From Oreocharis arfaki (taxonomy: Eukaryota; Chordata; Aves; Passeriformes; Paramythiidae), in NCBI GenBank assembly GCA_013398015.1, contig VZRR01011459.1, positions 130,220-194,219 on the forward strand: DNA of 64,000 nt. The letters are read 5' to 3'. Below the pieces are notes generated by a model, which saw only the letters and a list, made by a program, of their open reading frames with translations, had not been told where the DNA came from and searched no databases. Positions 46,801 to 58,703 of this stretch are shown piece after piece (positions within the stretch are counted from its first letter, which is position 1; each line of letters begins with the position of its first letter). A program made the position numbers and the translations under genes.

Positions 46801-49800
46801 TGAAGGAATTATCTGGAGCAAAGTATGTCCAGTCCCCAGCACCGAATATATTTATGAGTGGTGCTTTGATTTGAATCACTTCAGGTCTGTAGAATATTGA
46901 TGTTACTATTTTAAACAGCTCTTTCTGCAAACACCTACCTTGTTTTTCTCCACCATTGCTGCCAGCTGATAGCAGACTTTGCCAGCATAATGTGAAATGA
47001 TAAAGTTGGGCTTCTTACTAAACTTATCTCGACTTAAACACTGATTACTGGCCAAGGCTTTCTCTATCCTGGTCTGGAACAGGTCAGGGTTGGAGGCTCT
47101 GTTCAGGCGACACTCCTGCAAAGGACACACAGTTGCAGCATCTCTTATTTGTCCCAAAGAACTGGCTCTAAAAGCTACAACACTGAAAATTTAAATCATA
47201 GCCATTTTACCTTTAGAGCTGCTTTGAGTATGCAAGGCCTGAAATATTGGGAAGGAAGCAGGGGGAAAGAAGTAATTGAGGCTTCATATTTGAATCAGAA
47301 CATCCAGGATCAGAGGGCAAATGACAACCCAGAACAGGAGGAAGCAGTGCCATGATTTTTCTGAAACTGAAGCCCTGCAGAAATTTTATAGCTGGCAGGT
47401 TTTCCACTAATTTACTGTTCGTGTTTTCTTTGATGGCACGGGACAAAGGCAGGAAACTGGGCCCAAAACATGAAGGGTTTAGACCACACTTACCTCATTC
47501 AGCAAGGAAAAAATGCTGAGAGGATTTCCCTCTATCAGATCAAGGCAGTTCTGGTTATCCTGGTAGTTTATGAATGACCACTGCAGGCCCTCAGCTGCAT
47601 ATTCTTCCTGCAGGAAGAGGGAAGGGGTTATTCTGCAGCAGAGGGCACCAGAGCTCAGAACTCTGTGCCTTGGGCAGCTGATCCAGGTCCTGTTTGAGGA
47701 GTTAATCCCAGCTCAGCTCCAGGTCCACACCAAGCTTGAGGAAAAAAAAAACCACACGAGGATATTCTACCCCAGGCAGCTTTTGGGTGTGGATCAGAAC
47801 CCGCTGGAACAATTTGTCTGGGGATTTGGGAACCCCATGGATTTATCAGTGAGCTGCAAGGCTGCTTCAGAGAGCAAACGAAGGCTACAGTCACACACAG
47901 CCTCTCCTGGCTGTGCTGAGACTTTCCCTGAAGGACAAGGAACAAGCAGAACTTCTTCCTTGGACTGGGACACAGCCCTAACCCAACCTTTGTGTGCCAG
48001 GCTTTGCTAACTGGGCTCCATTTAAAGCAAAGCCCGATCTGAAAGGAAGTGCAGAGAGATCCTGGTTGAAATAATTGGTACAATATTTATGCTGAATTAC
48101 AGGACAAACTGTCAGCAGTGTTTAACAAGCACGAGCTCTGGGCAGTTATTTGAAAAGCCTCCTGCCAAAAGCTTGCTCAGCACAGCCACTAATGGCATTT
48201 AAGTGGTTTGGGGGACAGCCAGATCCAGAGGTAAGAGGGCAGGCAGTGAGTGGGAGGGTGCTATAAACAGAGGTCATGGAGCCGTTTCAAGCAAAGCAAT
48301 TGTGTGCTAGAACTTGGTTTCCATCTTCCCTGACCATTAACCCCTGGCATGCTGGCCAGGGCAGGCAGGGAAAGCAGCCTGGGGACAGCAAAGCACAAAT
48401 TGCAGTCAAAGAAATACTTATCTCCTGAATAAATTGACAAAACCCTGCCGTGAGGCAGGAGGTGCCAGCACGCTGGTGCCACGAAGAAAATAATTTCCCT
48501 GATTCCAGTTAATGGCAAAGAGCATTTTGGTAATGGATCTGCAGTGGGGAAGGGCAGAGCAGCAGCCCTGGCAGGGACTCTGCACCTTGCAGGGCACTCA
48601 GATGAGAGCTGGAATTAGCAGTGTGTGACCAGTGAGGGACTGCACGGTGCCAACATCTTCTCTGCTGTGAAACAACACCATTTGTGTCCCTCCTTGCTCA
48701 AAAATAAAAGCTGGGGGTTTGTTTTAAAGGCACCAGCATGGCAGGGGGTTCAGGGAGCTGAGCCCCTGTGGCAGGAGGCCTCCACAGGTGCCACGTGCTC
48801 AGCTGCTTGGGTTACAGGGTTCTGTTGGGCTCTGCCCTCACACCAAGCTCAGCCTAGAAGCTCCCCACTCTTTAGGGACTTTATGCTTCATGGTTGTAAG
48901 CAGCAGCTTCCAAGAGAATCTCAACTCAGGCTGCACTTACCCCAAGAATTCAGCTTCAAGTGTTCAGCTCTCTGAGGAAAAGCAAAGTCTGACAGGCAGA
49001 GATCCAGTGGAGATGGGAACGGATTTCCAGCCCCCAAGAGACAAAGCTGTGTCATTCCAACTGCCCCACACTCCCCTTCTTTAAAAAGCCACTGTCCCAT
49101 CCCACTGCCTTCTGTGGCATTACTGACTGCAGGTCTCCATCTGACCAGAGGCACAGCAACACAACTAAGGTGACAACAGATGCTGCTTTAAATCAGATAT
49201 TGAAGATTTGATCTTCAATTTGGGGTATTACCTGCTGTGCCTTCAGGTAGTGAGCTACAAAGTGCTGCTGCAGTTTCTCGTTGGCATAATTAATACAGAG
49301 CTGCTCCAAGTTGTTTTCAGGGAAGGCTTCAAACCCATAAACATCCAACAAACCTGGAAGGAATGTGGGAGGACAGGGAGCTTTAGTTTAGGAGCAGCTT
49401 GGGGGGGCTGATGGCCCCTGAGTTGAACCAGGGTGGGATATCCATACCTATGAAGCTGGTCCACACCGAGGGGTCTGTGCAGATGTTTTCATTTATGACC
49501 AAAACCAGCCACTCAAACAACCTGCAGACAGCAAAAATGGTATTAGCTGGGAGCTGCTTGCTTGCAATAATCAGAATTGTTTCTTTTACTGCTGTTTCTG
49601 TCAGTGTCACTTGGAAGGAAGAGGAATTTCTGCTGCGCTGCCATGAAACAGCAGCAAGCAAATCCCTCTGGCCTCCCCATCCCCTCCCAAAAGTCACCTG
49701 GATCAGCACATCCTTACCTGGCATAGATGACTTTGGCCAGGCAGTCCCTCCTGGTTTCACACTCAGCTCTGGAGCACGGCTTCTTGAACACCTGCTGCTG

Positions 49801-52800
49801 TTTTCCAGCAGTGATTGTTCGAATCCTTAGAGATTCCAGGAGTTCCTCGACGGGAATCTTGAGCAGATCCCCCGTGGTCTTCACAAACCCTTGTCCAGGA
49901 GAATGAACAGTGCAAGGTTACCTGGTGTGTTCATACCTCTGAAGGTATGGAAGCTCTAGAGATTGTGCAGAAAAATGCCACTTCCATCAGCTCTCCAACT
50001 TAAATGTGGATTTTGGATCCTTCTACACAAACTTGGGAGCAAGTTTTGCAAGACCAGGCTCTTAATTTGGATGCAGAGTGACCTTAAAACTTCAGGTACT
50101 CTCTTTAAAGTAAGGCAATACCAGAAAAAGCTGAAGTTTGCCACACTGTTTTTCTCTCTAGGTGTGTCTTTGTCACTTGTTCACCTCTTTTGAGCAAGGA
50201 CCTCTAAATCCAGACAGAACAAATCAAATGGTTGTGACCAGGAAAAAATCCCCAGGGATTTGGGGATGGTAAGGAAGTGTAGAAGAATGAGTATTTGCTA
50301 ACAAAGCATTTAAGATCTTGCTCAGCTGAGCTGTGTTCAAAATTATTTGAATATTAAGTAGTTCGAGTTCAGAGCATGTGAAACTGTAGTAGGAAACTTC
50401 ACTCCTCAGGACAGTTTTTGGTTCTGAAGGAAATCCAGATCCACAAGCCTCCTAAAGACATGCAGAACAACCTCTGTTTATGCTGCAGTTTAACAGATTT
50501 GCTGTCACTGACTTCTAGTCTTCATCATGAAAACTTCCAAGCTTTCCTGTGAAAAGCCCTGCTCTCCCCCTGGGTCAGATTTCTGCCAGCCTTGTGATGG
50601 CAGAGTAAGATTACAATCAAGAGCCACAGTTCTGCCAATAATCCTCCTGAAATCACTGCAGTTGCCCTGACCTGTCAGGGAAGGATATTATCTCTCAGGG
50701 CAGGGGAGCATCAGGTTTTTGTTTGTTCACAAAAACACCCCTAAATTTTGGGTTGCACACGGCCTTGATTGTCTCCTATCAGCAGGAGAGTTATTGTTCA
50801 AATTCTTTTTTTTAATAAGGAATTCTTTCTGAATTAAATAAAGAAATTAAATGAATTTAAATTAAATTAATTTGATTTAATATTTTAAAATGCAATAAAT
50901 TCAATACAGTTTAAACAAATTTATTAAATTTTAAAATCAGGTTATTAATAAAGTAATTAGGCTTATTAGTGGTTAAAAGAAATTAATAATGAAAAGTAAT
51001 AGTAGTTAAAATTACTCAAGTAAAAATTTGGTAGATTTAATACATTTTAATAAATTTAATAAATGTTAATAAATGTTAGTAATTAAATAAATTTAATAAG
51101 TAAATCTAAATTAACTAACTAAATAAAGGAAAGAATTCTCTACATTCCTTCCTCTCTCTAATCCTTTCCTCAGGCATCTGCACTGAACTAACAAGGCTCT
51201 GGAGCATGGCATGGTTGTTGCCTCACCTTTGGCTTTGTCTTCCAGTTCACAAGGCTGAGATTCATCCACTGGATTGGAGAACTGAACATTCCCAAGGTGC
51301 AGAAGGCCTGATAACACCTGAAACACAATCAGGGAGTTTTTTAGGACAGCTCCCCCCAAGGCACTGTCCCCTGAGCCTTCCTTTAGCCCCAGGAACAGGC
51401 CAGCTCAAAACATTTCTGCACAAAAGGCAGCAGACAGATCCCAAACTCCTGTGTGAATCCCTAACGCTGCAGGTCCTGAAGGGAAACTGAAATTCAGAGG
51501 TGCACACATTGAGCTCAGATCTAATACCTGGCTGTGCAGCCTGACGTGGAGCAGCTGCAGCGAGGAGCAGCAGCTCTGCACAGCAACAGGGACTGACCCC
51601 AGCAGCAATCCCACCCTGGGAACACGTTCCCAACACTCCCAGCAGCCTCGTGCTGTCCCTGCTGTGTAGCTGACCTTGAAAATATTGCTCTGCGTGGCGC
51701 GGCCGATGCCCAGGTGGAACATTGCCCCTCTGGTCACCTCGAAGCAGTCCTCTGGAAAGCCAAACGGGGCTCTTGAAAAAGCCAAGCACACAAACAGGGC
51801 CAAGCAGAACAGCTCAGCACATCCAATCCAGCTGGAATTGTCCATGGAGAGCAGGGAGGCTCTTTGGGTAAATCCCACACACAAGCTGGACAACCAACCC
51901 ACCGATATTCTCTGCCTCTGTCAGGTGCAGCACGTGCAAAGACAAGACAGTTTCTAAACAAAGGCACAGGGATGCAAATTTGCCAGGCCAGAACCAGCTG
52001 CTTTAAGCCAGGTGACTGATTTTAAGCTGTAAGACTTAACAGTGCAAAGTGAAACTTAAAAAGAATCCCATTAATGCAGGTGGCTTTGCAAAACATCTGC
52101 TGTTGGCTGACCAGGGGGTTGAACAGGATGTATTTCTGCCTGCCTTCCTTTAAAGTTCCAGCCATTATTAATGGATTGATTAACTAATTAGTGGGATTAA
52201 TCTTTACCATCTAAGTTTCTTTCAGAGTTTGGCAGCCAGCGGTACTCGGCCCCTTCTGGAAGGTTCCACTCCAGCCTCTCCTCTGCAGTGGCACCTTTGG
52301 TGATCTGGAGGCAGAAAACAAGGTAAAAATTGAATTCTGCCTTTGGTGTTTACAGCTCACAGACAGGGAAGAATAACATACTGGGAGGATGATTTAATTT
52401 GGAAGCCTGGGAGACAGGGAAACCGATAATTATTAAAAGCTGCAACTGTGCTAAATCCGGTGATTTCATCCCCGCTGTGTGTCAGAAATAGCCAGAAATA
52501 CTTCAGCAAAATTAACTGAAGGCAAACCTGATAAAAAATATGGAAGTTTCTTTCATTGGGGGCCTGATAGGCAACCCTGGTCTTCTCCAGAAGGAAAGTC
52601 TGGATGGAAGCACCCGTCAGGTGATGGAATCTAGAGAGGGAAAAAGAGCAAAGGGATCAACAAAACCTCTTCAGAGAATCCAAGAGGTGCTGGGCTGTTC
52701 TGAGACCAACTGTGAATGCTTTGCAGTTCACCTTCAGTTTTGTTCATATTTTATTCACAGCTCTTAGCTGCATCTCTATTTTTCCACTGCTCTCTTTTAG

Positions 52801-55800
52801 AGATCAGGGTGAGAGCTTGCAAAAAAAAAAAAAAAAAAAAAAAAGAAAAAAAATAAATTTTAAATAAAACNAGTTTAAATGATACTAGTTTAAGTTGCCA
52901 GCAATCCAAAATACACTCTAAAGACAGATCGAATATTCTATGGCAGGTTTCAGAAATAAGCTTGAAAAGATTTACAGGAACAAGACAACAGCTGAGGTGT
53001 TACTCAGTAATTATTACCTGTCTAGCTGGAGCTGGATGTATTTCCCAAACCTGCTGCTGTTGTTATTCCGCAGGGTGCAGGCATTCCCTGTGAAATTGCC
53101 AGTGGCAGACACAGAACAATCAGAGTGGTCCCACTCTCCCATGCAGCACACACAGGTATTAAGGGTGATCTGTAAATAGCTCCAGTATTTGAAGAGTTTG
53201 TTGTTAAGGAGAGGACCAAGAGATAGCTTAGACTCGTGTGGTAACAAAGGAAATTCCCACAGTGGCCATTACTTCTGTTTGTTGTTAAAAAAGCCACATT
53301 TACCAAATGCTTCCATGACAGGGTTGGAATCCAGCACTCTCTTCTCTATCCTTTCCACAGTCTCGTTGCCTTTTGGGGAGATAGCTGAGGCAGCAACAGA
53401 GGCATAGAATTTCATAAGGCAGCGAGAGGTCCAGGTCTGCAAGAGAGAGGCCCGACAGTGGCTCTTTGTTTTTAACATGTTATCAGTTATGTCAGTGGAG
53501 CAGTGCTGCCTTCTGGAAACACAGTGTGCAGCTGGAGGGGAGGCTAAAGAGAGGAACTGGGTCAGGTTTAGAGCTCTGGTTCAGTGGGAACTCCGTGCCA
53601 CAGACACACATTTCAGTGCTGCTGCAGTGGGAGTGCTCTGCTGAACGGCACTTCCATCGAGGTGTCACCATCTGGAAGCTCAGCCAGAATTAACAGCTCC
53701 TGCCTTGGGATGGAATGAATGTAAGTGGATTTTGAGCCATTAACATTCAGCAAAGCATCTTGTTCTTGGGCTTAAAAATACCCTCAGCATTGTCCTGAAG
53801 AGGGATGGACCATCACAGAAGGGCCAGGCCAGGATCTGAATTCTCTGCTCTAAGTCTTTACAGAGGGTTTGCCGAGATTCACACCAGCTCCCTGACAAAC
53901 CTGAGGCATTAACTCAGGAGCAACTCCTGCTGACTGATTCAAACCCAGCCCTCCAGAAATGACAGATGTCACCTGGAGAGCTGCTATATTAAGCAGAGTG
54001 TGTTTAACTGCAGCAATCACTTAATGCTTCACACACATTTCAAGGGAGCCGTGCTGGGCAGATTGGCTACGTGCTCTGTCAGAGGGGTTTTTAATTCATC
54101 TTTGCTCATTCACTGCACTACTCTGCACTACAAATCACTGGCAGAGCTCAAAACTTGAGAGCAATGTCATAAAAAACCATTTCCTTACCTTTCCAGCACC
54201 ACTTTCTCCACTCACAATGATGGACTGGTTCACAGGGTCCATCTGCTTTTGGACATTTCTGTAGGTTTGCTCAGCCACTGCAAAGATGTGAGGTTTTAAA
54301 CCCTGGCAGTGAAAGAGAATATTCATGTTTAAGAGTACAGTAACCACGCAATTCAACAGCAAGGGTCATCTCACATTTACTTGAAAACAGCACTGCTCTT
54401 TTAGCAGAACTAATATTTCACTAGAAATGGGGTTCATCCTGTGGGAGTATTTTGTTCATATAAATCTGGAGCAGTGTGACACCCGGGCCCTGCAGGACAC
54501 TGACCTCAAACCCCACTAACAAGGGTTACCTGAGGACAAAGTGCAGCGTGGTACTCCCTCATGAGCTCAGGTGAGTAGAGGCAGGAGACAGGCTGGAAAG
54601 GATTTAAAGCCACCAGGCTGCAGCCAGCATTTGTGTAGAACAGGTTGACTCTGTATCTTGCTTGAAGACATTTCAGAACTGAAAGACAACACCTTCTGTC
54701 AGCATCTTTTGCAAAGAGTATTGACTCTTCCCGTGCCTGTTTGCAACAAAAGTCTCAGGTGTGTTACCTACCAGGTTTAATAGAGAATGAGGTGATCACG
54801 AGAGTGATGAGGGTCTAATATACGCAACTCCTGTGTTCATGGTGTTAATGCAGTGAGAGCAGGAGCTGCCACTGTCAGTGACCACCAGGGAAAGGGATCC
54901 CTCAGCAGACACTCCCTGGCTGCTCACCTGTCCTGGTTGTCACTGGATTCACTTTTGTGAGGTCGTCAAAAAGATGCAGTTTCTCTTCATCACCGAGGAA
55001 GGCTCTGACTTCTTCATCAAATGATTCACTGAGGTCATTCTGGATGAGAGAATCTTCCCTTTGGCCATTTTCCTGGAGGGCATGTCAGACCAGCACCAGT
55101 GAGAGGTGAAAAGGTGGGCTTTCACCTCATCTCCTGTTCTAGCTCTTCTGCTGCTCCCATGTCACTGAAGTCCAGCTTCAGCAGGAGCCAGACCTCAGGA
55201 TGTGTGAGCTACTCTTCCTCCCAGCTGCCCTCCTCCTGCTCTGATGTTAGAAAAGAGTTCTGGCAGTGAGCAAAGGCATTCAGAGAACGTGGCCTTGGGC
55301 TCACTTCTAAGCCTCTGCATGTCATGCACTCAATCCAAGCAGTGCCCTGGGCACAGGGAAGCAGGAAGGGCTGCCTGCAGGTACAGCTGGAAGCCACTGC
55401 AGACCAAAACAAAAGCAGTTTTCCTGGCAGAGACTTTAATTTTCAGGGTGAAAGCTGCACACATCACAGCCAGGGCAGAGGAATGGTGCTGGGGGGAGAG
55501 CTGCCCTGCCTCAGCTGAAGGTTTGTCCCCTTTGAATCACTTCAATTCAAATCTCAGCCTCTGGGCTCCTGTGTCCTTGAAAACATTATTTGGAAGGACA
55601 CACTTGTTGTATGTAATGGAAAACCAGACAGAAGAGAGATTCCAGGTCCTGTCTGCCATTTCTGGGAAAAGGAGAGGCTAGAAAAGAAAAATGAGGAATG
55701 GAAAAGATGCCAGTCCTGATTTCTGCATTCTATATACACCTTTCCTTTGACAGAAAGTTCTCCAAACTATCCCTACTCACCTGTACCACAAGCTAACCAA

Positions 55801-56651
55801 TGAACAGCATCATCTTGTTTTTACAGAAAATGCTAAATTCAGTTAGCAGCATGCCCACTACATGGGCTGAGCTCATTAATAAAGGGGAAATGTACTGCAA
55901 ACCCCATCTAGCACGTTCCTAAAAAAAAAAAAAAAAGCTACAACAGTGTACTCATTTAGGAGCATTTTTATCTTTTGCAGACAGCATATGTAGTTCATTT
56001 CCAGTAATATAGAATTTTACACAGCAAGGGGAAAAAAAAAGCTTAGTAACGCAGTAAAGCATTGCCATCCAAGTGATCTCTGTCATTCTCCTCTGAACGA
56101 GCATTAAGCAGCTTGCTGCTGTCAGAGAACAGACACCACAATTAGGAAACACTCCATGGACCTGAGGAGTTCCTGCCAATTCCCCTTTCTTCCTGTGCCC
56201 CCTCTGTGTTCCTGTGTTACACTGGCACCAGGCAGGTTAAATCCACTGAGAGACTGCAAGACCTGAGGAAGGGCTTGGGTTTTGCTGCCCTGCTCAGCAT
56301 CACTTCACTTGAGATGATGATTGCTTAGCCAAAAGTAAAAGGATATTTGAAAATAAATCACAACTCTTGTGTCCATTCATCTCCCTGAACAAACACCCTT
56401 AGGAGGTGCCTGCTGCCTGCATTAACACCTGCCCTGTTAGAGCCCAGGGCACAACAGAAATCACTGCCTGGTGTCACTAACACAGCTCAAACCCACAGTA
56501 AATAGGTCCAGTCAACTCATGAAGCAGGGGAGAATATTCATTAGTAGTTACCTGATCTTGACTGCATGGAAATAAGCCAGGAATTCTTTCCTGGCAGTAA
56601 AACTTAATTAGCACACACAATTCCTGGTTTTCTTTTTACCTGCTTTGGCAT
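39985..56651 (-). CDS. MYO19: Unconventional myosin-XIX, complete, 24 coding exons
   Basis: MYO19 is an actin motor anchored on the mitochondrial outer membrane. Coding exons in transcript order: 56651-56640, 55072-54928, 54678-54530, 54302-54189, 53436-53304, 53087-53018, 52630-52528, 52304-52208, 51751-51675, 51317-51227, 49889-49718, 49521-49448, 49353-49232, 47607-47494, 47115-46939, 46072-45926, 45705-45598, 45043-44973, 44185-44076, 42313-42153, 41507-41378, 41218-41133, 40825-40529, 40113-39985. The sum is 2889 bases, 962 residues (human 970), with all phases consistent. P-loop GESGAGK is at 134-140, switch I NNNSSRFGKY at 192-201, switch II DVYGFE at 416-421, and the actin-binding segment at about 600-623. 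IQ-type helices lie at about 760-820 and the MyMOMA mitochondrial tail at about 822-962. Confidence 0.95.
41133..41507 (-). CDS. MYO19: MYO19 coding exons 21-22: IQ-type light-chain region
   Basis: Exon 21 (41507-41378) encodes LELLEARRAEVLNEKAFCIQ then CCWRRFKGKK; exon 22 (41218-41133) encodes VRSWLAKNRFRRMRRAASVI then KHSWRRWK. The repeated IQ-x-x-WR-like basic helices fit binding of calmodulin-type light chains. The two are joined in phase 1 as A/A. Confidence 0.9.
44228..44399. repeat. 29-base tandem repeat, about six units
   Basis: Units begin with ctgtatgggg and end in a t-run plus g, at 44228, 44257, 44286, 44315, 44344 and a diverged 44373. The first three are identical; the fourth and fifth share one substitution (gggg to ggga). 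The array lies in the MYO19 intron immediately upstream of the acceptor of exon 19 (44186). Confidence 0.95.
44973..45705 (-). CDS. MYO19: MYO19 coding exons 17-18: actin-binding loop and SH helices
   Basis: Exon 17 (45705-45598) encodes LEHLMEILSRTTPHYIRCIK, the standard myosin actin-contact segment. Exon 18 (45043-44973) encodes VLSQLQACGIVEAITISAAG, the region of the reactive thiol helix that leads to the converter. Confidence 0.93.
49232..49521 (-). CDS. MYO19: MYO19 coding exons 12-13: switch II and relay
   Basis: Exon 12 (49521-49448) encodes LFEWLVLVINENICTDPSVW and exon 13 (49353-49232) encodes LLDVYGFEAFPENNLEQLCI with NYANEKLQQHF, the switch II and relay helix of the myosin head. 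These are the most conserved segments of the family and are unbroken. Confidence 0.95.
50809..51128. repeat. AT-only degenerate tract in a MYO19 intron
   Basis: More than 300 bases built from attaaat, aatttaat and ttaataaa variants with almost no G or C, between coding exons 10 and 11. Could behave as a low-melting or matrix-attachment-type segment; this is an inference from composition only. Confidence 0.75.
52818..52855. repeat. Long poly-A run in a MYO19 intron
   Basis: About 24 A then further A-rich sequence, with an ambiguous base at 52871 close by. May be the tail of a retroposed sequence or a simple homopolymer; no element body is recognisable. Confidence 0.8.
53018..54302 (-). CDS. 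MYO19: MYO19 coding exons 4-6: nucleotide-binding site
   Basis: Exon 4 (54302-54189) ends exactly after the P-loop (IIVSGESGAGK). Exon 5 (53436-53304) carries TWTSRCLMKFYASVA and SNPVMEAFG. Exon 6 (53087-53018) holds switch I (RNNNSSRFGKYIQLQL). All residues expected for ATP binding are intact, so the motor should be active. Confidence 0.95.
56640..56651 (-). CDS. MYO19: MYO19 coding exon 1: four codons only
   Basis: ATG CCA AAG CAG directly before a gtaaaa donor, encoding MPKQ. It joins in phase 0 to ENGQREDSLI of exon 2 across a 1.57-kb intron. The human protein also begins with a short M--Q segment before its NG-rich start, which supports the choice. A rival ATG at about 56560 gives the wrong phase. 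Confidence 0.75.
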
Positions 56652-57141
56652 CTTGTCCAGCCCTGTGGACGGGAGCGCTGGAGAGAGCCTTTACTTTAGG
56701 GTACTTCATTCAAATCACACTGGAGAATGCTTAAATAAAGAAAAGAAAAAGACATTTGGATCAAAATAACTCTGGGCATATCATTCTCCAGATGATCCCA
56801 CAAGCAAAGCCCAAAGACTTCAGACAGAATTACTGATCCCAGTGGGGCCCAAGTAACACTGGAGCTGGAAATCCTACCCAGAGTGATGGTCATGTTCTGC
56901 TGCCCCTGCAAATAAAGCTTTTTTGGAGGGAATAATGTATCTTCCCTTCCATCAGGAATAAAATGTCTTGCTTCTCTTTAATAAAGCAAGTTTTCCTGGT
57001 GAGAAATTGCAGCTACTCGTTAAATTCCTCCTGTTTGGAGAAATAGGAAAGATCTGAGGGTCTGATGGTGCCAGAGAAGCCAGAGCTTTGGGAAGGGGAG
57101 TGACTCAGAGAAGTTTGTGTTTGCAGCAGAAACAACACAGG

Positions 57142-57559
57142 CTGCTGCTGTCCCCTTCCTGTTTCCTCTGCAAATCCCTGGGAGCCAACCCAAGGTGAGT
57201 CAGGCCCTTTGAATTTCTGTGATAAACGCTGAGGTTCCAGCCACATAGCCAGGAAGATTTCTGTCCTTCCTGCAGCTGAAGCTGCCATTCCTTCCATTCC
57301 TTTCCTATTCCTTTTCTAGTCTAATCCTATTCTAATTCTATTCTATTCTGCTGCTGCTGTCCCCTTCCTGTTTCCTCTGCAAATCCCTGGGAGCCAACCC
57401 AAGGTGAGTCAGGCCCTTTGAATTTCTGTGATAAACGCTGAGGTTCCAGCCACATAGCCAGGAAGATTTCTGTCCTTCCTGCAGCTGAAGCTGCCATTCC
57501 TTCCATTCCTTTCCTATTCCTTTTCTATTCTAATCCTATTCTAATTCTGTTCTATTCTA
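57142..57559. repeat. 209-base tandem duplication
   Basis: The block 57142-57350 is repeated head to tail as 57351-57559. Phrases such as gctgtccccttcctgtttcc, gtgagtcaggccctttgaat and ccagccacatagccaggaag recur at exactly +209, with only one or two differences in the final ATTCT part. Near identity implies a recent event. It lies upstream of the MYO19 start exon. Confidence 0.95.
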
Positions 57560-57715
57560 TTCTAATTCTATTATATTCTATTCTAATTCTATTCTAATTT
57601 TGTTCTATTATACTCTATTCTAATTCTGTTTCAATTCTATTGTATTCTATTCTAATTCTACTCTATTCCACTCCTCTTCCTATTCCTATTCCATCCTTAT
57701 TCGGCTTCCATCCCT
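57510..57715. repeat. ATTCT pentanucleotide repeat tract
   Basis: Imperfect attct / attcta units over about 200 bases on the plus strand (AGAAT on the MYO19 sense strand), continuing from the second copy of the 209-base duplication. The first copy also ends with a short stretch of it. Confidence 0.9.
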
Positions 57716-57749
57716 AATTTCGTTCTTACCCGGCATGAAAACACCACCT

Positions 57750-58170
57750 GGAGTCAGTCTGGAGCCCTGGGCACGCTCCCATCCCCAAACCCCTGCCCGA
57801 TCCATCCCGCCCTCACGGCAGAGCCCTTTGTGCCGGTGCCCGCAGATCCCGGGGGACACACGGGGGACACACGGGGGGCACACGGGGGACACATGGGGGA
57901 CACACGGGGGACACATGTGACACACGCGGGCCGTGGCAGCTCCCGGNGGCCCGGCTTCACCCTGGCCCGGCTTTACCGGGCTCGGCTCTTTCCGCGGCCC
58001 GGTTTCACCCTGGCCCGGCTTTACCGGGCCCGGCTTCACCACGGCCTGGCTCTCCCCATGGCCCGGCTGTACCGCGGCCGCTCCGGGACGGCTCCGTGAG
58101 GGCGGGAGAGGCGGCCCCGGCCCCGCCGGCTCCGTCCCCTCACCGCCATCCATCCCCCGCTCCCGGTAAG
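57750..58170. promoter_or_regulatory. GC-rich shared promoter region of MYO19 and PIGW
   Basis: CG-dense stretch between the MYO19 start exon (minus strand) and PIGW (plus strand). MYO19 has its coding start at 56651 and PIGW at 58704, so both genes need a 5' non-coding exon, and this is the only CpG-rich block between them. A donor-like ccggtaagct at 58164-58169 could end the PIGW first exon. Head-to-head arrangement is also seen in mammals. Confidence 0.6.
57851..57928. repeat. 11-base GC-rich minisatellite
   Basis: Six to seven head-to-tail units of gggggacacac with small changes (acacat, gggggg). It sits at the edge of the MYO19/PIGW promoter region, and is followed by a second imperfect repeat of cccggcttcaccctgg-like units at 57950-58045 that contains an N. 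Confidence 0.9.
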
Positions 58171-58703
58171 CTCCCGCTCCGCCCCGGGGCTGAGCAGAAC
58201 CCGGAGGTTTTGGCTGCTTAATTCACGCTTTTTTCTCCCCAGCGGAGAGAAAAGCACTTGGGGGCTGCCGCTGCTGGTTGTGCTGACCAGGCAACACAAA
58301 GTTCTTTAGGGACACGTTTTGACATAACTGTGTCGTTTACACCATAGAGAACATAGCAAAGTGTGTTCTACAGAGCAGTAAGATTATTCACAATGTGAAT
58401 ATTCACAGTGGGGGATTTGATATTTAGAGATCTCCCGCAAAAATATGTGAAGCATCTTGTTGGAACACAGCGGGATGTGAAATGCTGCAACTTCCTCAAG
58501 CCTTCCACTGCCTCTGCCTCTCCTTGGCTTCCCAGCCCAGCTCCGGTGCTGCTCTATGTTCTTTAAATTGAAAAGTAACTCAGTAACTCATTCTGAAATC
58601 AATGTCGTTTTAATGAACTGATTCATTTTTATGGAGTTCTGAGACCCGTTTTTACAAAGCAACCTCAAGTTCGTGTTTTGTGTTTTCAGAGGAAGGAAGA
58701 AGA

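Noticed and set aside
56559..56575. Alternative MYO19 start (ATG CAG TCA AGA TCA G) before a gtaact donor
   Set aside because: It leaves one extra base and would shift the frame of exon 2; the MPKQ exon fits in phase 0.
57686..58153. 155-codon minus-strand frame with Cys/Pro/Val repeats
   Set aside because: Reads through the 11-base minisatellite and an N; no splice or domain support.
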